Made by a program: the position numbers and the translations under genes. The notes under the pieces were generated by a model. That model worked only from the letters and a program-made list of their open reading frames with translations. It was not told the origin of the DNA and ran no database searches. Shown one piece after another: positions 32,676 through 40,545 of a stretch of DNA of 42,863 bases. Positions within the stretch are counted from its first letter, which is position 1; each line of letters begins with the position of its first letter. The stretch comes from Acidobacteriota bacterium (GTDB lineage: Bacteria; Actinomycetota; Acidimicrobiia; Acidimicrobiales; RAAP-2): the NCBI GenBank assembly GCA_018970215.1, contig JAGWWX010000006.1, forward strand, positions 1 through 42,863, written 5' to 3'.

Positions 32676-34047
32676 CGGCGTAGGAACTATTGAATTCGGC
32701 GATGTTGTCGAACTTGGCGAAGTTCTTAACCCACGCCAAAAAGACTTCGCCCGTGGGACCGTTGCGGTGCTTCGCGATAGAGACCTCAATCTTGCCCCGG
32801 TCGGCGTACGACTCCTCTTCACCGCTATCGCTAGGGCGGTGTAAAAACATCACGATGTCGGCGTCTTGTTCAATAGCGCCCGACTCACGAAGGTCCGACA
32901 TCATCGGACGGCGGCCCGTCCTCTGCTCAATCGAACGTGACAGCTGCGACAGCGCAATCACTGGTGTCTCGAGTTCGCGAGCGAGAAGCTTCAATCCGCG
33001 ACTCATCTCAGAAACCTCAACTTGGCGATTCTCCGAGCGCGAGCGCGAGCTCATAAGTTGCAAGTAGTCAACAACAACGACTCCGAGATCACCTTCTCGT
33101 TGCTTAATACGACGCGCACGGGCTCGGACATCCATAACGGTGAGGAGTGGATTGTCATCGACATACACCTTGGAGTCATTCATCGACGCCAGCGCCTTCG
33201 TCACATTCTCCCAGTCGACGTTGCTCAACTGGCCCGTTTTGAGCTTTTCTCCGTCCACGCGGGCTTGCGCCGCCAGAATTCTCTCGGCAACTTCGAGGCG
33301 GCTCATTTCGAGTGAGAAAAACAACGCCGGGCGCTGCAGCACCGTCCCCACGTACGTCACAATGCCAAGCGCAAACGCCGTCTTTCCCACGGACGGGCGA
33401 GCACCAACGATTGCCAACGCCGTAGGTGAGATGCCTCGCAACTTCTCGTCGAGGGCGGTGTACCCCGTGGCGAGGCCGTTGATCCCTGACGTGCCATCAC
33501 GTTCTTCAAGTCGATCGAGCTCCAGCTGCAGTAGCTCTGTCAAAGGAGCAACCGAATCATCGGTGCCGCGATCTTTAATGTTCATGATCGACTGTTCGGC
33601 TCGGTCAAACAGCCCATCTACATCGTCCGTAGTCGCATAAGCCTCGTCAACAATCGTTGACGCCGTTTGAATCAGGGCTCGTTGCTTCGCCTTCTCACGA
33701 ACGAGCTCGGCATAGAACTCGGCGTTGCCAATGTTCACCGCGTTGGCTGTAAGGTCGCCAATCAACGTGGGCTCAATGTCGACCCCACGCGCACGCATCT
33801 GTTCCAAAAGGGTGACGGGGTCAACGGGCTCACCGCGTTGATCGAGATCCACCATCGCCGCGAAAATCTGTCCGAACAGCGGTCGATAGAAGTCGGATGC
33901 GCTGACCTTCGTCTGTGCGTTCACGATTGCCTCGTGACTTAACAGCATGGCCCCCAGCACGGCTTCTTCGGCTTCGGGTGAGTGAGGGGGAACTCGCGAA
34001 CTAGTTCCAGGTCGGCTTCCCGTTGGTTCGTTTGGAATCTGCGTCAT
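32671..34047 (-). CDS. dnaB: Replicative DNA helicase DnaB
   Basis: 458 aa. Hexameric 5'-3' helicase that unwinds DNA at the replication fork. The N-terminal domain begins PPHSPEAEEAVLGAMLLSHEAI. The RecA-like domain has Walker A GARPSVGKTAFALG, Walker B LGVVVVDYLQLM, and GLKLLARELETPVIALSQLSR followed by the arginine-finger segment. No intein is present, unlike some mycobacterial DnaB genes. The start at 34047 is chosen over an upstream ATG at 34086 because GAGGTGG lies 5 nt before it and the protein then begins MTQIPNEPTG. A perfect DnaA box lies about 60 nt upstream. It follows rplI, as in many actinobacteria, but a terminator separates them. Confidence 0.96.
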   Translation of the reverse strand: MTQIPNEPTGSRPGTSSRVPPHSPEAEEAVLGAMLLSHEAIVNAQTKVSASDFYRPLFGQIFAAMVDLDQRGEPVDPVTLLEQMRARGVDIEPTLIGDLTANAVNIGNAEFYAELVREKAKQRALIQTASTIVDEAYATTDDVDGLFDRAEQSIMNIKDRGTDDSVAPLTELLQLELDRLEERDGTSGINGLATGYTALDEKLRGISPTALAIVGARPSVGKTAFALGIVTYVGTVLQRPALFFSLEMSRLEVAERILAAQARVDGEKLKTGQLSNVDWENVTKALASMNDSKVYVDDNPLLTVMDVRARARRIKQREGDLGVVVVDYLQLMSSRSRSENRQVEVSEMSRGLKLLARELETPVIALSQLSRSIEQRTGRRPMMSDLRESGAIEQDADIVMFLHRPSDSGEEESYADRGKIEVSIAKHRNGPTGEVFLAWVKNFAKFDNIAEFNSSYAE

Positions 34048-34107
34048 AGCCACCTCAGAGTGCCACGGCCAGCGTGTGGAGTGCAATGTGTTTTTTCGAG
34101 CAATGTC

Positions 34108-34116
34108 TGTGGATAA
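34108..34116 (-). promoter_or_regulatory. DnaA box upstream of dnaB
   Basis: TTATCCACA on the minus strand, a perfect match to the DnaA box consensus TTATNCACA, 61-69 nt before the dnaB start and in its probable promoter region. Only one copy was seen, so it is not an origin by itself. Confidence 0.5.
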
Positions 34117-34148
34117 TCACATTTGTAGAAGGAACCTGTGACACGAAA

Positions 34149-34172
34149 GCGCCGGGGCTTCGGCCCCGGCGC
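34149..34172 (-). terminator. Terminator after rplI (end of the rpsF operon)
   Basis: Perfect 10-bp stem GCGCCGGGGC/GCCCCGGCGC with a 4-nt loop, 17 nt after the rplI stop, followed on the minus strand by TTTCGTG. The U-run is short. Confidence 0.75.
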
Positions 34173-34189
34173 ATCCGCGGAACGTTTCT

Positions 34190-34636
34190 CTACTTAGCAA
34201 CAACGTTGAAGCTGATCTGCGCGTCCACGCCATCAAAGAGGCGCACCGTTGCAGTGGCAGATCCCACTTCCTTAACGTGTTCGCCCATTGCAATCTGCGA
34301 ACGGTCAAGAGAGATGTTGGTCGCCGTGCGAATCGCATTGACAACGTCTGACTCAGTAACTGAACCAAAAAGCCGACCGTTTTGACCCGCGCGAGCAGCA
34401 ATCGTCAGCGACGCCGACTCAATGACCGTCTTCTGGGTTTCGGCTGCCGCGCGGCTCGCGGCGTCTTGCAGGTCTCGGCTACGGCGCATGGCGGCCGCTT
34501 GCGACTCCATCTCTGCCGTCGCTGCGAGGCCGGACCCTGAGGGAATGAGGTAGTTGCGAGCAAAGCCGCTCTTTACTTCCACCACATCACCACGGCGTCC
34601 CACGCCGCGGACATCCTTACGTAGGAGAACCTTCAT
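34190..34636 (-). CDS. rplI: 50S ribosomal protein bL9
   Basis: 148 aa, the usual length. The N-terminal rRNA-binding domain is [34 protein letters not shown], the family signature. A long helix (residues 40-75) and the C-terminal domain (NGRLFGSVTESDVVNAI) follow. Last gene of the rpsF-ssb-rpsR-rplI operon. Its ATG shares one base with the rpsR stop (TAATG), so it is coupled. Confidence 0.97.
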   Translation of the reverse strand: MKVLLRKDVRGVGRRGDVVEVKSGFARNYLIPSGSGLAATAEMESQAAAMRRSRDLQDAASRAAAETQKTVIESASLTIAARAGQNGRLFGSVTESDVVNAIRTATNISLDRSQIAMGEHVKEVGSATATVRLFDGVDAQISFNVVAK

Positions 34637-35055
34637 TATTCTTCGCCTCCCTCAGCAACAGCCTCCACCGCTTCGTCATCTACCACTGATTCGTCGTTGC
34701 TGTCGTTGAAATCACGATCGTTTGAACGAGGGCCCCGTGCATCACGGTCGCCTCGACCTCCACGACCTCGCTTTTCTGTCACCGTACGTTGGGTGTACGG
34801 CAGCAGAGCGAGCTCGCGAGCCGTTTTAATTGCGTCGGCAATGTCACGCTGGTGCTGTTGGCAGTTGCCCGACACGCGCCGGCCACGGATCTTTCCACGG
34901 TCCGACAGGTACTTCCCAAGGGTCTTCAGGTCCTTGTAGTCCACGTAGTGCACGTGGTGAGCGCACAGAGCACAGGGCTTCTTCTTTTGTCCACGACGCG
35001 GATCGATCTTCGGCGCGCGTGACTTTGGTGGTTTGGGGTTATTAATACGGGGCAT
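34636..35055 (-). CDS. rpsR: 30S ribosomal protein bS18, zinc type, with long C-terminal extension
   Basis: 139 aa, against about 75-90 aa for most bS18. The core (residues 25-92) is intact: [58 protein letters not shown]. The CxxC plus CxxH set marks the zinc-binding form. Residues 93-139 form an added tail that is first Arg/Gly/Asp-rich ([18 protein letters not shown]) and then acidic ([14 protein letters not shown]), predicted to be disordered. The tail is in frame and its stop overlaps the rplI start, so it is not an assembly artefact. Its role is unknown. Start TAATG-coupled to ssb. Confidence 0.95.
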   Translation of the reverse strand: MPRINNPKPPKSRAPKIDPRRGQKKKPCALCAHHVHYVDYKDLKTLGKYLSDRGKIRGRRVSGNCQQHQRDIADAIKTARELALLPYTQRTVTEKRGRGGRGDRDARGPRSNDRDFNDSNDESVVDDEAVEAVAEGGEE

Positions 35056-35516
35056 TAGAAGGGCTCCTCATCAAAGCCGTAGTTGGGGTTACTGGTGGTT
35101 GGGGCGGGACGACTGGTTCCCGCGTTTGGTGCACCTGAGCGACCGTTGCCGGCCCCTTCAGGACGAGGATTCTTGGTGACGGCCGCGCTGGCGTACCGAA
35201 GAGACGGGGCAATGTCGTCGGCGTTCACCTCGACAACGGATCGCTTATCACCGTCCGGGGTCTCCCACGAACGTTGCTCAAGTCGTCCGGTAACCAAAAC
35301 GCGCGTTCCGCGGGTCAACGAATTGGCCACGTTCTCGGCGAGCGACTGATACGCCACCACGTCGAAGAACGACACTTGTTCAACCCACTCCCCGTTCTTT
35401 TGATAGCGACGGTTGACCGCCAACCCAAATCGAACACTGGCCTGGCCACTATTCAAGAACTTGAGTTCAGGGTCACGAGTGATGTTGCCAACGAGAGTGA
35501 TGCTGTTATCGGGCAT
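35055..35516 (-). CDS. ssb: Single-stranded DNA-binding protein
   Basis: 153 aa. OB-fold from residue 1 to about 110 ([70 protein letters not shown]). A Gly/Pro/Asn-rich linker follows, and the acidic protein-binding tip is GFDEEPF. It protects single-stranded DNA in replication and repair. The ATG overlaps nothing upstream; 31 nt separate it from rpsF, and AAGGAACAG lies before the start. Same operon as rpsF, rpsR and rplI. Confidence 0.96.
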   Translation of the reverse strand: MPDNSITLVGNITRDPELKFLNSGQASVRFGLAVNRRYQKNGEWVEQVSFFDVVAYQSLAENVANSLTRGTRVLVTGRLEQRSWETPDGDKRSVVEVNADDIAPSLRYASAAVTKNPRPEGAGNGRSGAPNAGTSRPAPTTSNPNYGFDEEPF

Positions 35517-35547
35517 GTCTGTTCCTTACCTTGTTGTGAACGACAAC

Positions 35548-35868
35548 TTACGAGCGGGCCGTAACAGCACTTGCCGCACGGCGCTCTGGCAGACGAACAA
35601 TCTTGTGACGGAGTACTTCGTCAGCCAGACCGAGAATTCGATCCAGCTCCGCAACGGTCGCGGGAGTTCCCGCGAACTCCGCCACGACGTAGTACCCCTC
35701 CTTGCGCTTGTTGATTTCGTACGCCAGGGTGCGCTTTCCCCAACGGTCAATTGCGCCGGGGTTGCCACCGTGGTTTCGAATGACATCAAGCGCTCGATCA
35801 AGCGCCACTTGGATATTTTGTGCGTCGACGGCAGTGTCGAACACAATCATGGTTTCATATGGCCGCAT
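35548..35868 (-). CDS. rpsF: 30S ribosomal protein bS6
   Basis: 106 aa from the ATG at 35868. Family start MRPYETMIVFDTAVDAQNIQVAL, then GNPGAIDRWGKRTLAYEINKRKEGYYVVAEFAG and ILGLADEVLRHKIVRLPE. It binds bS18 in the small subunit. The frame is open 10 codons more, to 35898, but AAGGAAC lies before the chosen ATG and the extra residues do not belong to the family. First gene of the operon; promoter and structured leader are listed separately. Confidence 0.96.
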   Translation of the reverse strand: MRPYETMIVFDTAVDAQNIQVALDRALDVIRNHGGNPGAIDRWGKRTLAYEINKRKEGYYVVAEFAGTPATVAELDRILGLADEVLRHKIVRLPERRAASAVTARS

Positions 35869-35903
35869 GGCCTTGTTCCTTTCCCTCTGGTCCGGCACGC
35901 CGG

Positions 35904-35921
35904 GCTCCGCGGATACGGAGC
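35904..35921 (-). promoter_or_regulatory. Candidate S6:S18 autoregulatory hairpin in the rpsF leader
   Basis: In the minus-strand RNA a 6-bp stem GCUCCG/CGGAGC encloses the loop UAUCCG, which holds a CCG triplet. The S6:S18 complex is known to repress rpsF operons by binding a leader hairpin with a CCG in its apical loop. It lies 36-53 nt before the rpsF start, flanked by a weak CCGG/CCGG stem (35892-35903) and by a CCCGC/GCGGG stem (35936-35949) near the predicted transcription start. Confidence 0.5.
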
Positions 35922-35955
35922 AGGGTTTGCTTCTCCCCGCATTTGCGGGACTCTT

Positions 35956-35985
35956 AGATTAGTGCAGCCTCGCGATGAGTGCCAA
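35956..35985 (-). promoter_or_regulatory. Predicted promoter of the rpsF-ssb-rpsR-rplI operon
   Basis: On the minus strand, -35 TTGGCA (35980-35985) and -10 TAATCT (35956-35961) with an 18-nt spacer, the best sigma-70-type match in the window. The predicted start is near 35949, giving a leader of about 80 nt. Confidence 0.65.
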
Positions 35986-35995
35986 GCCGGAAATT

Positions 35996-36811
35996 TCAGG
36001 CAAGTTCTGTGGGCGTGGAGTACGTTTCACCGTCTGACGGGAATGAGCGGCTCCGGACGTCACTCGCGAAGCGGGTGAGGGCATCACTAATCACGTTGTT
36101 CAAGTCGACATACTGTCGGACGAACTTGGGCGGCGTTCGACTACCGAGTCCCAGAAGGTCGTGCCAGACGAGAACCTGTCCGTCTGTGGCCGCCCCGGCG
36201 CCAATACCAATAACTGGCACCCCCACTGACTCCGTGACCAGACGCCCCACCTCCGCAGGAACGCCTTCGAGAACGAGGGCGTACACGCCCGCGGCTTCGA
36301 TTGCCGCGGCGTCGGCTAACAACACGTCAACGGCCGACTTCGTCTTTCCCTGAACCTTGAAACCTCCGAAAGCCAAGACCGACTGTGGCGTCAAACCCAA
36401 GTGACCCATCACAGGAATCTCGGCCGCAATGAGGGCTTCAATGTGAGGCACTCTTACTGATCCACCTTCCAGCTTCACGCTGTGTGCGCCGGCGCGGATG
36501 AGCTGGGCTGCGTTTCGCACCGTCTCCTCCCGAGAGACGTGATAGCTCATCCACGGCATATCGCCGACAACGTGCGCGGTGGGTTGTGCGGAGCAGACTG
36601 CTGCCGTGTGATGTGCAATGTCATCCACCGTGACGCGGAGCGTGTTGTCGTGGCCCATTACAACGTTGCCTACGGAGTCCCCGACCAGGATGATGTCAAC
36701 ACCCGCTGCGGATGCAAGACGGCCACCCGGTTCGTCATACGCGGTCACCATCACCAGTGGTGTTGAACCTTTTCGCGCGCGAATCTGAGGGGGCGTTAAC
36801 GGCGAGGTCAC
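35996..36811 (-). CDS. panB: 3-methyl-2-oxobutanoate hydroxymethyltransferase
   Basis: 271 aa. It makes ketopantoate from 2-oxoisovalerate and methylene-tetrahydrofolate, the first step of pantothenate and CoA synthesis. Seen: LVMVTAYDEPGGRLASAAGVDIILVGDSVGNVVMGH with metal and substrate ligands (Asp-Ser), HVVGDMPWMSYH, KLEGG, MGHLGLTPQSV, and ALVLEGVPAEVG with the catalytic Glu followed by IGIGAGAATDGQVLVWHDLLG. No panC or panD is in the window. The GTG start overlaps the stop of the DUF5318 gene by 4 nt (GTGA), so it is coupled to it. It lies between DUF5318 and rpsF, where mycobacteria carry ponA1 and other genes. Confidence 0.95.
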   Translation of the reverse strand: MTSPLTPPQIRARKGSTPLVMVTAYDEPGGRLASAAGVDIILVGDSVGNVVMGHDNTLRVTVDDIAHHTAAVCSAQPTAHVVGDMPWMSYHVSREETVRNAAQLIRAGAHSVKLEGGSVRVPHIEALIAAEIPVMGHLGLTPQSVLAFGGFKVQGKTKSAVDVLLADAAAIEAAGVYALVLEGVPAEVGRLVTESVGVPVIGIGAGAATDGQVLVWHDLLGLGSRTPPKFVRQYVDLNNVISDALTRFASDVRSRSFPSDGETYSTPTELA

Positions 36812-37218
36812 TTGGCAACCTTAGAACGGGCCGTTGAAGTTCCGCCAGCCTCCCACTTACGCAGCAAGTGATTGAATCGGCACCGAACGCAGACCTCGAC
36901 TGCGTAACAGGTCACGGGAAGTTCGCGCATCTCAAATGATCGAAGATCCGCCTTTGAAACGGGACAGACACCGCTCGCGGGCAGTTTGTCGCCAAAAACG
37001 TAGACGACCTGTCGGAGTACACCCTCGTGACACACGGGGCAGGTCTCTCCGAGCGACCTGCCCACACCTTTCGCGGCTCGGATCAATCCCGGATGAGCAT
37101 CGCAGATGTCCTCCACCATTCGTTCGCCGGTCTGCAGCTGCTGGATAAGCGCGGCACGCTGTAGTCGATACTCAACAACGGCGCCCTTCGCCAGGCTGAC
37201 GAGCGGTGGACGTGGCAT
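36808..37218 (-). CDS. DUF5318 family protein (zinc-finger-like)
   Basis: 136 aa. Actinobacterial protein of unknown function (family of M. tuberculosis Rv0049). It has PVVEYRLQRAALIQQL-like helical start (residues 13-30), DICDAHPGLIRAAKGVG, then cysteine pairs CPVC near residue 60 and CVRC near residue 110, a likely zinc ribbon. The genomic place, next to the divergent PadR-ino1 pair and near rpsF, is the same as in mycobacteria. The ATG has TAATCT 6 nt upstream, so a leaderless transcript is likely. It is coupled to panB. It shares the intergenic region and possibly the operator of the PadR gene. Confidence 0.85.
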   Translation of the reverse strand: MPRPPLVSLAKGAVVEYRLQRAALIQQLQTGERMVEDICDAHPGLIRAAKGVGRSLGETCPVCHEGVLRQVVYVFGDKLPASGVCPVSKADLRSFEMRELPVTCYAVEVCVRCRFNHLLRKWEAGGTSTARSKVAK

Positions 37219-37224
37219 GGCAGG

Positions 37225-37230
37225 AGATTA
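37225..37230 (-). promoter_or_regulatory. Predicted -10 element of the DUF5318-panB operon (leaderless)
   Basis: TAATCT on the minus strand followed by 6 nt and the ATG at 37218. Confidence 0.5.
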
Positions 37231-37268
37231 GCCCGAGGCCGTAAAAATAGGGAAATCTTCCTATCGCA

Positions 37269-37288
37269 CGGTTCGATATATCGAACCG
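37269..37288. promoter_or_regulatory. Palindromic operator of the padR-ino1 operon
   Basis: CGGTTCGATATATCGAACCG, a perfect 20-bp palindrome. It lies directly 5' of the PadR -10 box, so it fills the spacer between -35 and -10. PadR regulators usually bind such palindromes in their own promoters, so autoregulation is likely; DUF5318, transcribed the other way, may also respond. Confidence 0.75.
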
Positions 37289-37289
37289 A

Positions 37290-37295
37290 TATGAT
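37290..37295 (+). promoter_or_regulatory. Predicted -10 element of the padR-ino1 operon (leaderless)
   Basis: TATGAT followed by 6 nt and the GTG start at 37302. No ribosome site is present. Confidence 0.6.
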
Positions 37296-37301
37296 GAGTT
37301 T

Positions 37302-37922
37302 GTGCTTGAGCTCGCCATTCTCGGACTCCTCATGGACCGCGACCACCACGGGTACGAAATTCGCACCCACCTTCGTGATCGTCTCGGACTCACTGGTTCC
37401 ACATCATTTGGTTCGATTTACCCCGCCATTTCCCGACTCGAACGAGAAGGCCTCATTGAAGCCGTGGCGGGCGAGAGCCGCTTGGGCGCATTTTCCACTG
37501 GGTCTCTCTCAGGAGAAAGAGCCAGCATGCGGTCGGCGCGCAGCTCGGGCGGAATCGGTCGACGGGGACGAAAGTCGTATCGCATCACCGAAACGGGTCG
37601 ACAGGATTTTGCCGAGCGCCTCGCCGATCCCGCCACGATTGAAGATTCGCGCTCATTCTCTCTTCGGCTCGCTCTGTTTAAATTCTGCACCCCCAGTGTT
37701 CGAGTCCTCCTCCTCGAGAGTCGGCGAGCGAACCTGCAGACACGACTTCGGGAAATTCGGAGTAACGCCGCCAACACCGAACTTGATACCTACGCCCGTT
37801 CCGTTATGGAGCACGCCGCGAAGGCCGTCGAACTAGATCTCGCCTGGATTGAAGAAATTCTGGCGCAAGAAAAAAACGTGGGGAACTCCTCCGCGCACAA
37901 CATCGCTACAGAAGCGAAGTAG
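37302..37922 (+). CDS. PadR-family transcriptional regulator
   Basis: 206 aa. Winged-helix domain at the N terminus: LELAILGLLMDRDHHGYEIRTHLRDRL, FGSIYPAISRLEREGLIEAV, and the wing RRGRKSYRITETGRQDF. Between the recognition helix and the wing lies an added stretch of about 30 residues rich in Ser, Gly and Arg (about 58-90), longer than in most PadR proteins. The C-terminal half is helical and charged, as needed for dimer formation. GTG start with a -10 box 6 nt upstream and a 20-bp palindrome next to it. ino1 follows after 12 nt, so the regulator probably controls inositol-phosphate synthesis, as suggested for the same arrangement in mycobacteria. The effector is unknown. Confidence 0.88.
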   Translation: MLELAILGLLMDRDHHGYEIRTHLRDRLGLTGSTSFGSIYPAISRLEREGLIEAVAGESRLGAFSTGSLSGERASMRSARSSGGIGRRGRKSYRITETGRQDFAERLADPATIEDSRSFSLRLALFKFCTPSVRVLLLESRRANLQTRLREIRSNAANTELDTYARSVMEHAAKAVELDLAWIEEILAQEKNVGNSSAHNIATEAK

Positions 37923-37934
37923 GAAAGGAAAGCC

Positions 37935-39029
37935 ATGGGAACTGTTCGTGTGGCCATTGCTGGTGTAGGAAACTGTGCCAGTTCGCTAATTCAGGGCATC
38001 TACTACTACAAGGACGCCCAGCCGGGTGATCACGTACCCGGCCTCATGCACGTCGAGCTCGGTGGATACCACGTCCGTGACGTCGAGTTCGTTGCGGCCT
38101 TTGACGTCGACGCCAGCAAGGTCGGAAACGACCTCGGCAAGGCCATCGATGGCGGTCAAAACAACACCATCAAGTTTGCCGACGTGCCGAGCCTCGGGGT
38201 TATGGTTCACCGTGGACCGACTCTCGATGGTCTGAACAAGTACTACCGCGCTTCCATTGAAGAGTCGCCCGCCGAGGCGGTCGATGTCGCACAGGTGTTA
38301 CGCGATTCAAAGGCCGATGTCTTGGTGTCCTACTTGCCCGTGGGTTCCGAGGAGGCGCAGCGCTTCTACGCGCAGGCCGCTCTCGACGCTGGCGTGGCCT
38401 TCGTGAACGCCATCCCCGTCTTCATCGCATCCGATCCCGTTTGGGCGGAGAAGTTCCGTACAGCTGGTGTGCCCATTATTGGCGACGACATCAAGAGCCA
38501 GGTCGGTGCCACCATTGTGCACCGCGTTCTCAGCCGACTCTTCGAGGATCGTGGACTCGCAATCGATCACACCTACCAGCTCAACGTCGGCGGCAATATG
38601 GACTTTAAGAACATGTTGGATCGAGACCGTCTCGAGAGCAAGAAAATCTCTAAGACGCAAGCCGTCACCAGCCAGCTCGAAATAAGTCACATGAGCGCTG
38701 ACGATGTACACATCGGACCGAGCGACCACGTGCCGTGGCTCAAGGACCGTAAGTGGTGCTACATCCGCATGGAGGGACGCAACTTCGGAGACGTTCCGCT
38801 CAACCTCGAGCTCAAGTTGGAAGTATGGGACTCACCTAACTCCGCTGGCGTCATCATCGATGCGGTGCGCTGCGCGAAGGTCGCCCTTGATCGTGGAATC
38901 GGTGGACCCATCCTCGGACCATCGGCATACTTCATGAAGAGCCCGCCTGTGCAGTATCACGACGATGTTGCGCACAACATGGTGGAAGCCTTCGCCAACG
39001 ACGGTGCCGATAACCCGATCTGGCCGTAG
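37935..39029 (+). CDS. ino1: Inositol-3-phosphate synthase
   Basis: 364 aa, the actinobacterial length. It turns glucose-6-phosphate into myo-inositol-1-phosphate with bound NAD, for phosphatidylinositol and, in actinobacteria that make it, mycothiol. NAD-binding [18 protein letters not shown]; then [50 protein letters not shown] and a late [19 protein letters not shown]. All recognisable family blocks are present. The ATG has a strong AGGAAAGGAAAG ribosome site. Cotranscribed with the PadR gene. It converges with the CCA-adding-enzyme gene, 79 nt between ends. Confidence 0.96.
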   Translation: MGTVRVAIAGVGNCASSLIQGIYYYKDAQPGDHVPGLMHVELGGYHVRDVEFVAAFDVDASKVGNDLGKAIDGGQNNTIKFADVPSLGVMVHRGPTLDGLNKYYRASIEESPAEAVDVAQVLRDSKADVLVSYLPVGSEEAQRFYAQAALDAGVAFVNAIPVFIASDPVWAEKFRTAGVPIIGDDIKSQVGATIVHRVLSRLFEDRGLAIDHTYQLNVGGNMDFKNMLDRDRLESKKISKTQAVTSQLEISHMSADDVHIGPSDHVPWLKDRKWCYIRMEGRNFGDVPLNLELKLEVWDSPNSAGVIIDAVRCAKVALDRGIGGPILGPSAYFMKSPPVQYHDDVAHNMVEAFANDGADNPIWP

Positions 39030-39108
39030 ACGACACATTTAACGTATCGACTCGTCGCGGGCGTGGTTCTGACGTTCAGTCAGACGTACACGAAAGTATG
39101 CGGGTGAA

Positions 39109-40539
39109 CTAACTCCCGGCGTTACGTTCGTTCCACCACGTCAGCAGACGTGATGTTGCGTCCTCTTCTGAGATCTCACCCTCTTCGTGGCGAATATCTA
39201 GAAGAAAGCCGAGGGCTTCGCCCACGGCACGTGACGGTGGGATATTGAGAATCGACATCACTTGATCACCGCTCAAAGCCGGTCGTTGCGAGTCGAGGTC
39301 TTCTTGTTGGCGGAGTTCAGTGATGCGAGCTTCTAGTTCATTCATGCGGCGGTCGAGTTCTTGAGCCTTGCGGCGGTTTCTCGTCGTACAGTCACATCGA
39401 GTGAGTTCGTTCAGTTCATCGAGCAGGTGGCCCGCATCACGAACGTAGCGCCGGACGGCGGCGTCACTCCACCCCATTGCGTACGTGTGGAATCGAAGGT
39501 GTAGCTCAACGAGTCGAGTGACATCATCAATCATCTGTTGGCTGTATTTCAACGCCGTCATACGCTTTTTGGTCATGCGAGCACCCACATGATCGTGACC
39601 GTGGAAAGTCACTCCTTTATCGGTGAAGGCTCGAGTTTTTGGTTTACCGACGTCGTGAAACAGAGCCGCCAGCCGGACAACCAAGTTTGAACGTCCCTCG
39701 GGGAACGACTCCGTGGGCTCAACGACTCGCCGCACTTTTTCGATAACGGCGTACGTGTGCGTCAAAACATCTTTGTGATGATGAATGGGGTCTTGTTCCA
39801 ACGCCAACCCCGGAAGTTCCGGCAAAAAGTGCTCCGCAAGACCGGTACGCACAATGAAGTCCAGACCGAGTGACGGTCGCTGCGTCATCATGAGCAAATC
39901 CAACTCCACGCGGATTCGTTCTGGAGAGACGATGCGGAGACGTTCCGCGAGCTCTCGAGCGGACGCCTCCACATCGGGGTCAACATCAAATTCGAAACGA
40001 GACATAAACCGCGCTGCCCGCAGCATTCGCAATGGGTCATCGGTGAATAACACCCGAGGATCGGTCGGTGTCCGGAGAACTCGAGCGTTGAGATCGCTCA
40101 GCGCACCATCCGGCGCAATCAGTTCCGGTTCAATGACATCGAACGCCATGGCGTTGATCGTGAAGTCTCGCCGAAGGAGATCCACCATGAGATCATCTCC
40201 GAAAATAACCTCGGGCTTTCGGGACTCGTCGGTGTACGACTCCGAACGAAACGTGGTGATTTCCACCTTGCGATTCGTGGATGCCAACTGCCCCCCGATG
40301 GTCCCAAAGGCACGGCCCATGTCCCACGTCGCGGTACAGAGCGGACGGATGAGGCGCATGATGTCGTCCGGACGTGCGTTCGTGGTGTAGTCAATGTCGT
40401 CAAGCGCTCGGGCGTCCGACATAAAGGCGTCGCGCACACAACCACCTACGGCATAGAGCGAGAAGCCCGCTCCACGAAATGCTGCCGCCAAGTCCTGCGA
40501 GTCGTCGCGAATTCGCTCTAAGCCCGGCAGTTGAATCAC
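39109..40539 (-). CDS. pcnA: CCA tRNA nucleotidyltransferase
   Basis: 476 aa from the GTG at 40539. It adds or repairs the 3' CCA of tRNAs. The nucleotidyltransferase head has YAVGGCVRDAFM and the metal-binding DDIDYTT (Asp48, Asp50). Next are RRDFTINAMAFDV and the neck and body DDPLRMLRAARFMSRFEFDVD, then an HD domain with LAALFHDVGKPKTR and HDHVGARM. The length matches the actinobacterial form (Rv3907c). The frame is open 27 codons more to 40620, but TACCCT lies exactly 6 nt before 40539 and the extra region would overlap the divergent gene. Note that tRNA-Gly here encodes its own CCA, so this enzyme may be for repair and for other tRNAs. Confidence 0.93.
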   Translation of the reverse strand: MIQLPGLERIRDDSQDLAAAFRGAGFSLYAVGGCVRDAFMSDARALDDIDYTTNARPDDIMRLIRPLCTATWDMGRAFGTIGGQLASTNRKVEITTFRSESYTDESRKPEVIFGDDLMVDLLRRDFTINAMAFDVIEPELIAPDGALSDLNARVLRTPTDPRVLFTDDPLRMLRAARFMSRFEFDVDPDVEASARELAERLRIVSPERIRVELDLLMMTQRPSLGLDFIVRTGLAEHFLPELPGLALEQDPIHHHKDVLTHTYAVIEKVRRVVEPTESFPEGRSNLVVRLAALFHDVGKPKTRAFTDKGVTFHGHDHVGARMTKKRMTALKYSQQMIDDVTRLVELHLRFHTYAMGWSDAAVRRYVRDAGHLLDELNELTRCDCTTRNRRKAQELDRRMNELEARITELRQQEDLDSQRPALSGDQVMSILNIPPSRAVGEALGFLLDIRHEEGEISEEDATSRLLTWWNERNAGS

Positions 40540-40545
40540 GTAGTG

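Noticed and set aside
32671-34047. Intein in dnaB
   Set aside because: Some actinobacterial dnaB genes carry inteins, but the Walker A region is uninterrupted and the protein has normal length.
34108-34116. Replication origin
   Set aside because: Only a single DnaA box was seen, with no AT-rich unwinding region or dnaA/dnaN genes nearby.
35413-36078. 221-aa plus-strand open frame across ssb and rpsF
   Set aside because: It runs antisense to two conserved genes and their promoter; no ribosome site or family pattern.
39068-39084. TCTGAC/GTCAGA hairpin between ino1 and pcnA
   Set aside because: Only 6 bp with a 5-nt loop and no U-run; too weak to call a terminator.
39785-40390. 201-aa plus-strand open frame
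   Set aside because: Antisense to the pcnA coding region, with a Ser/Arg-rich composition typical of shadow frames and no recognisable pattern.
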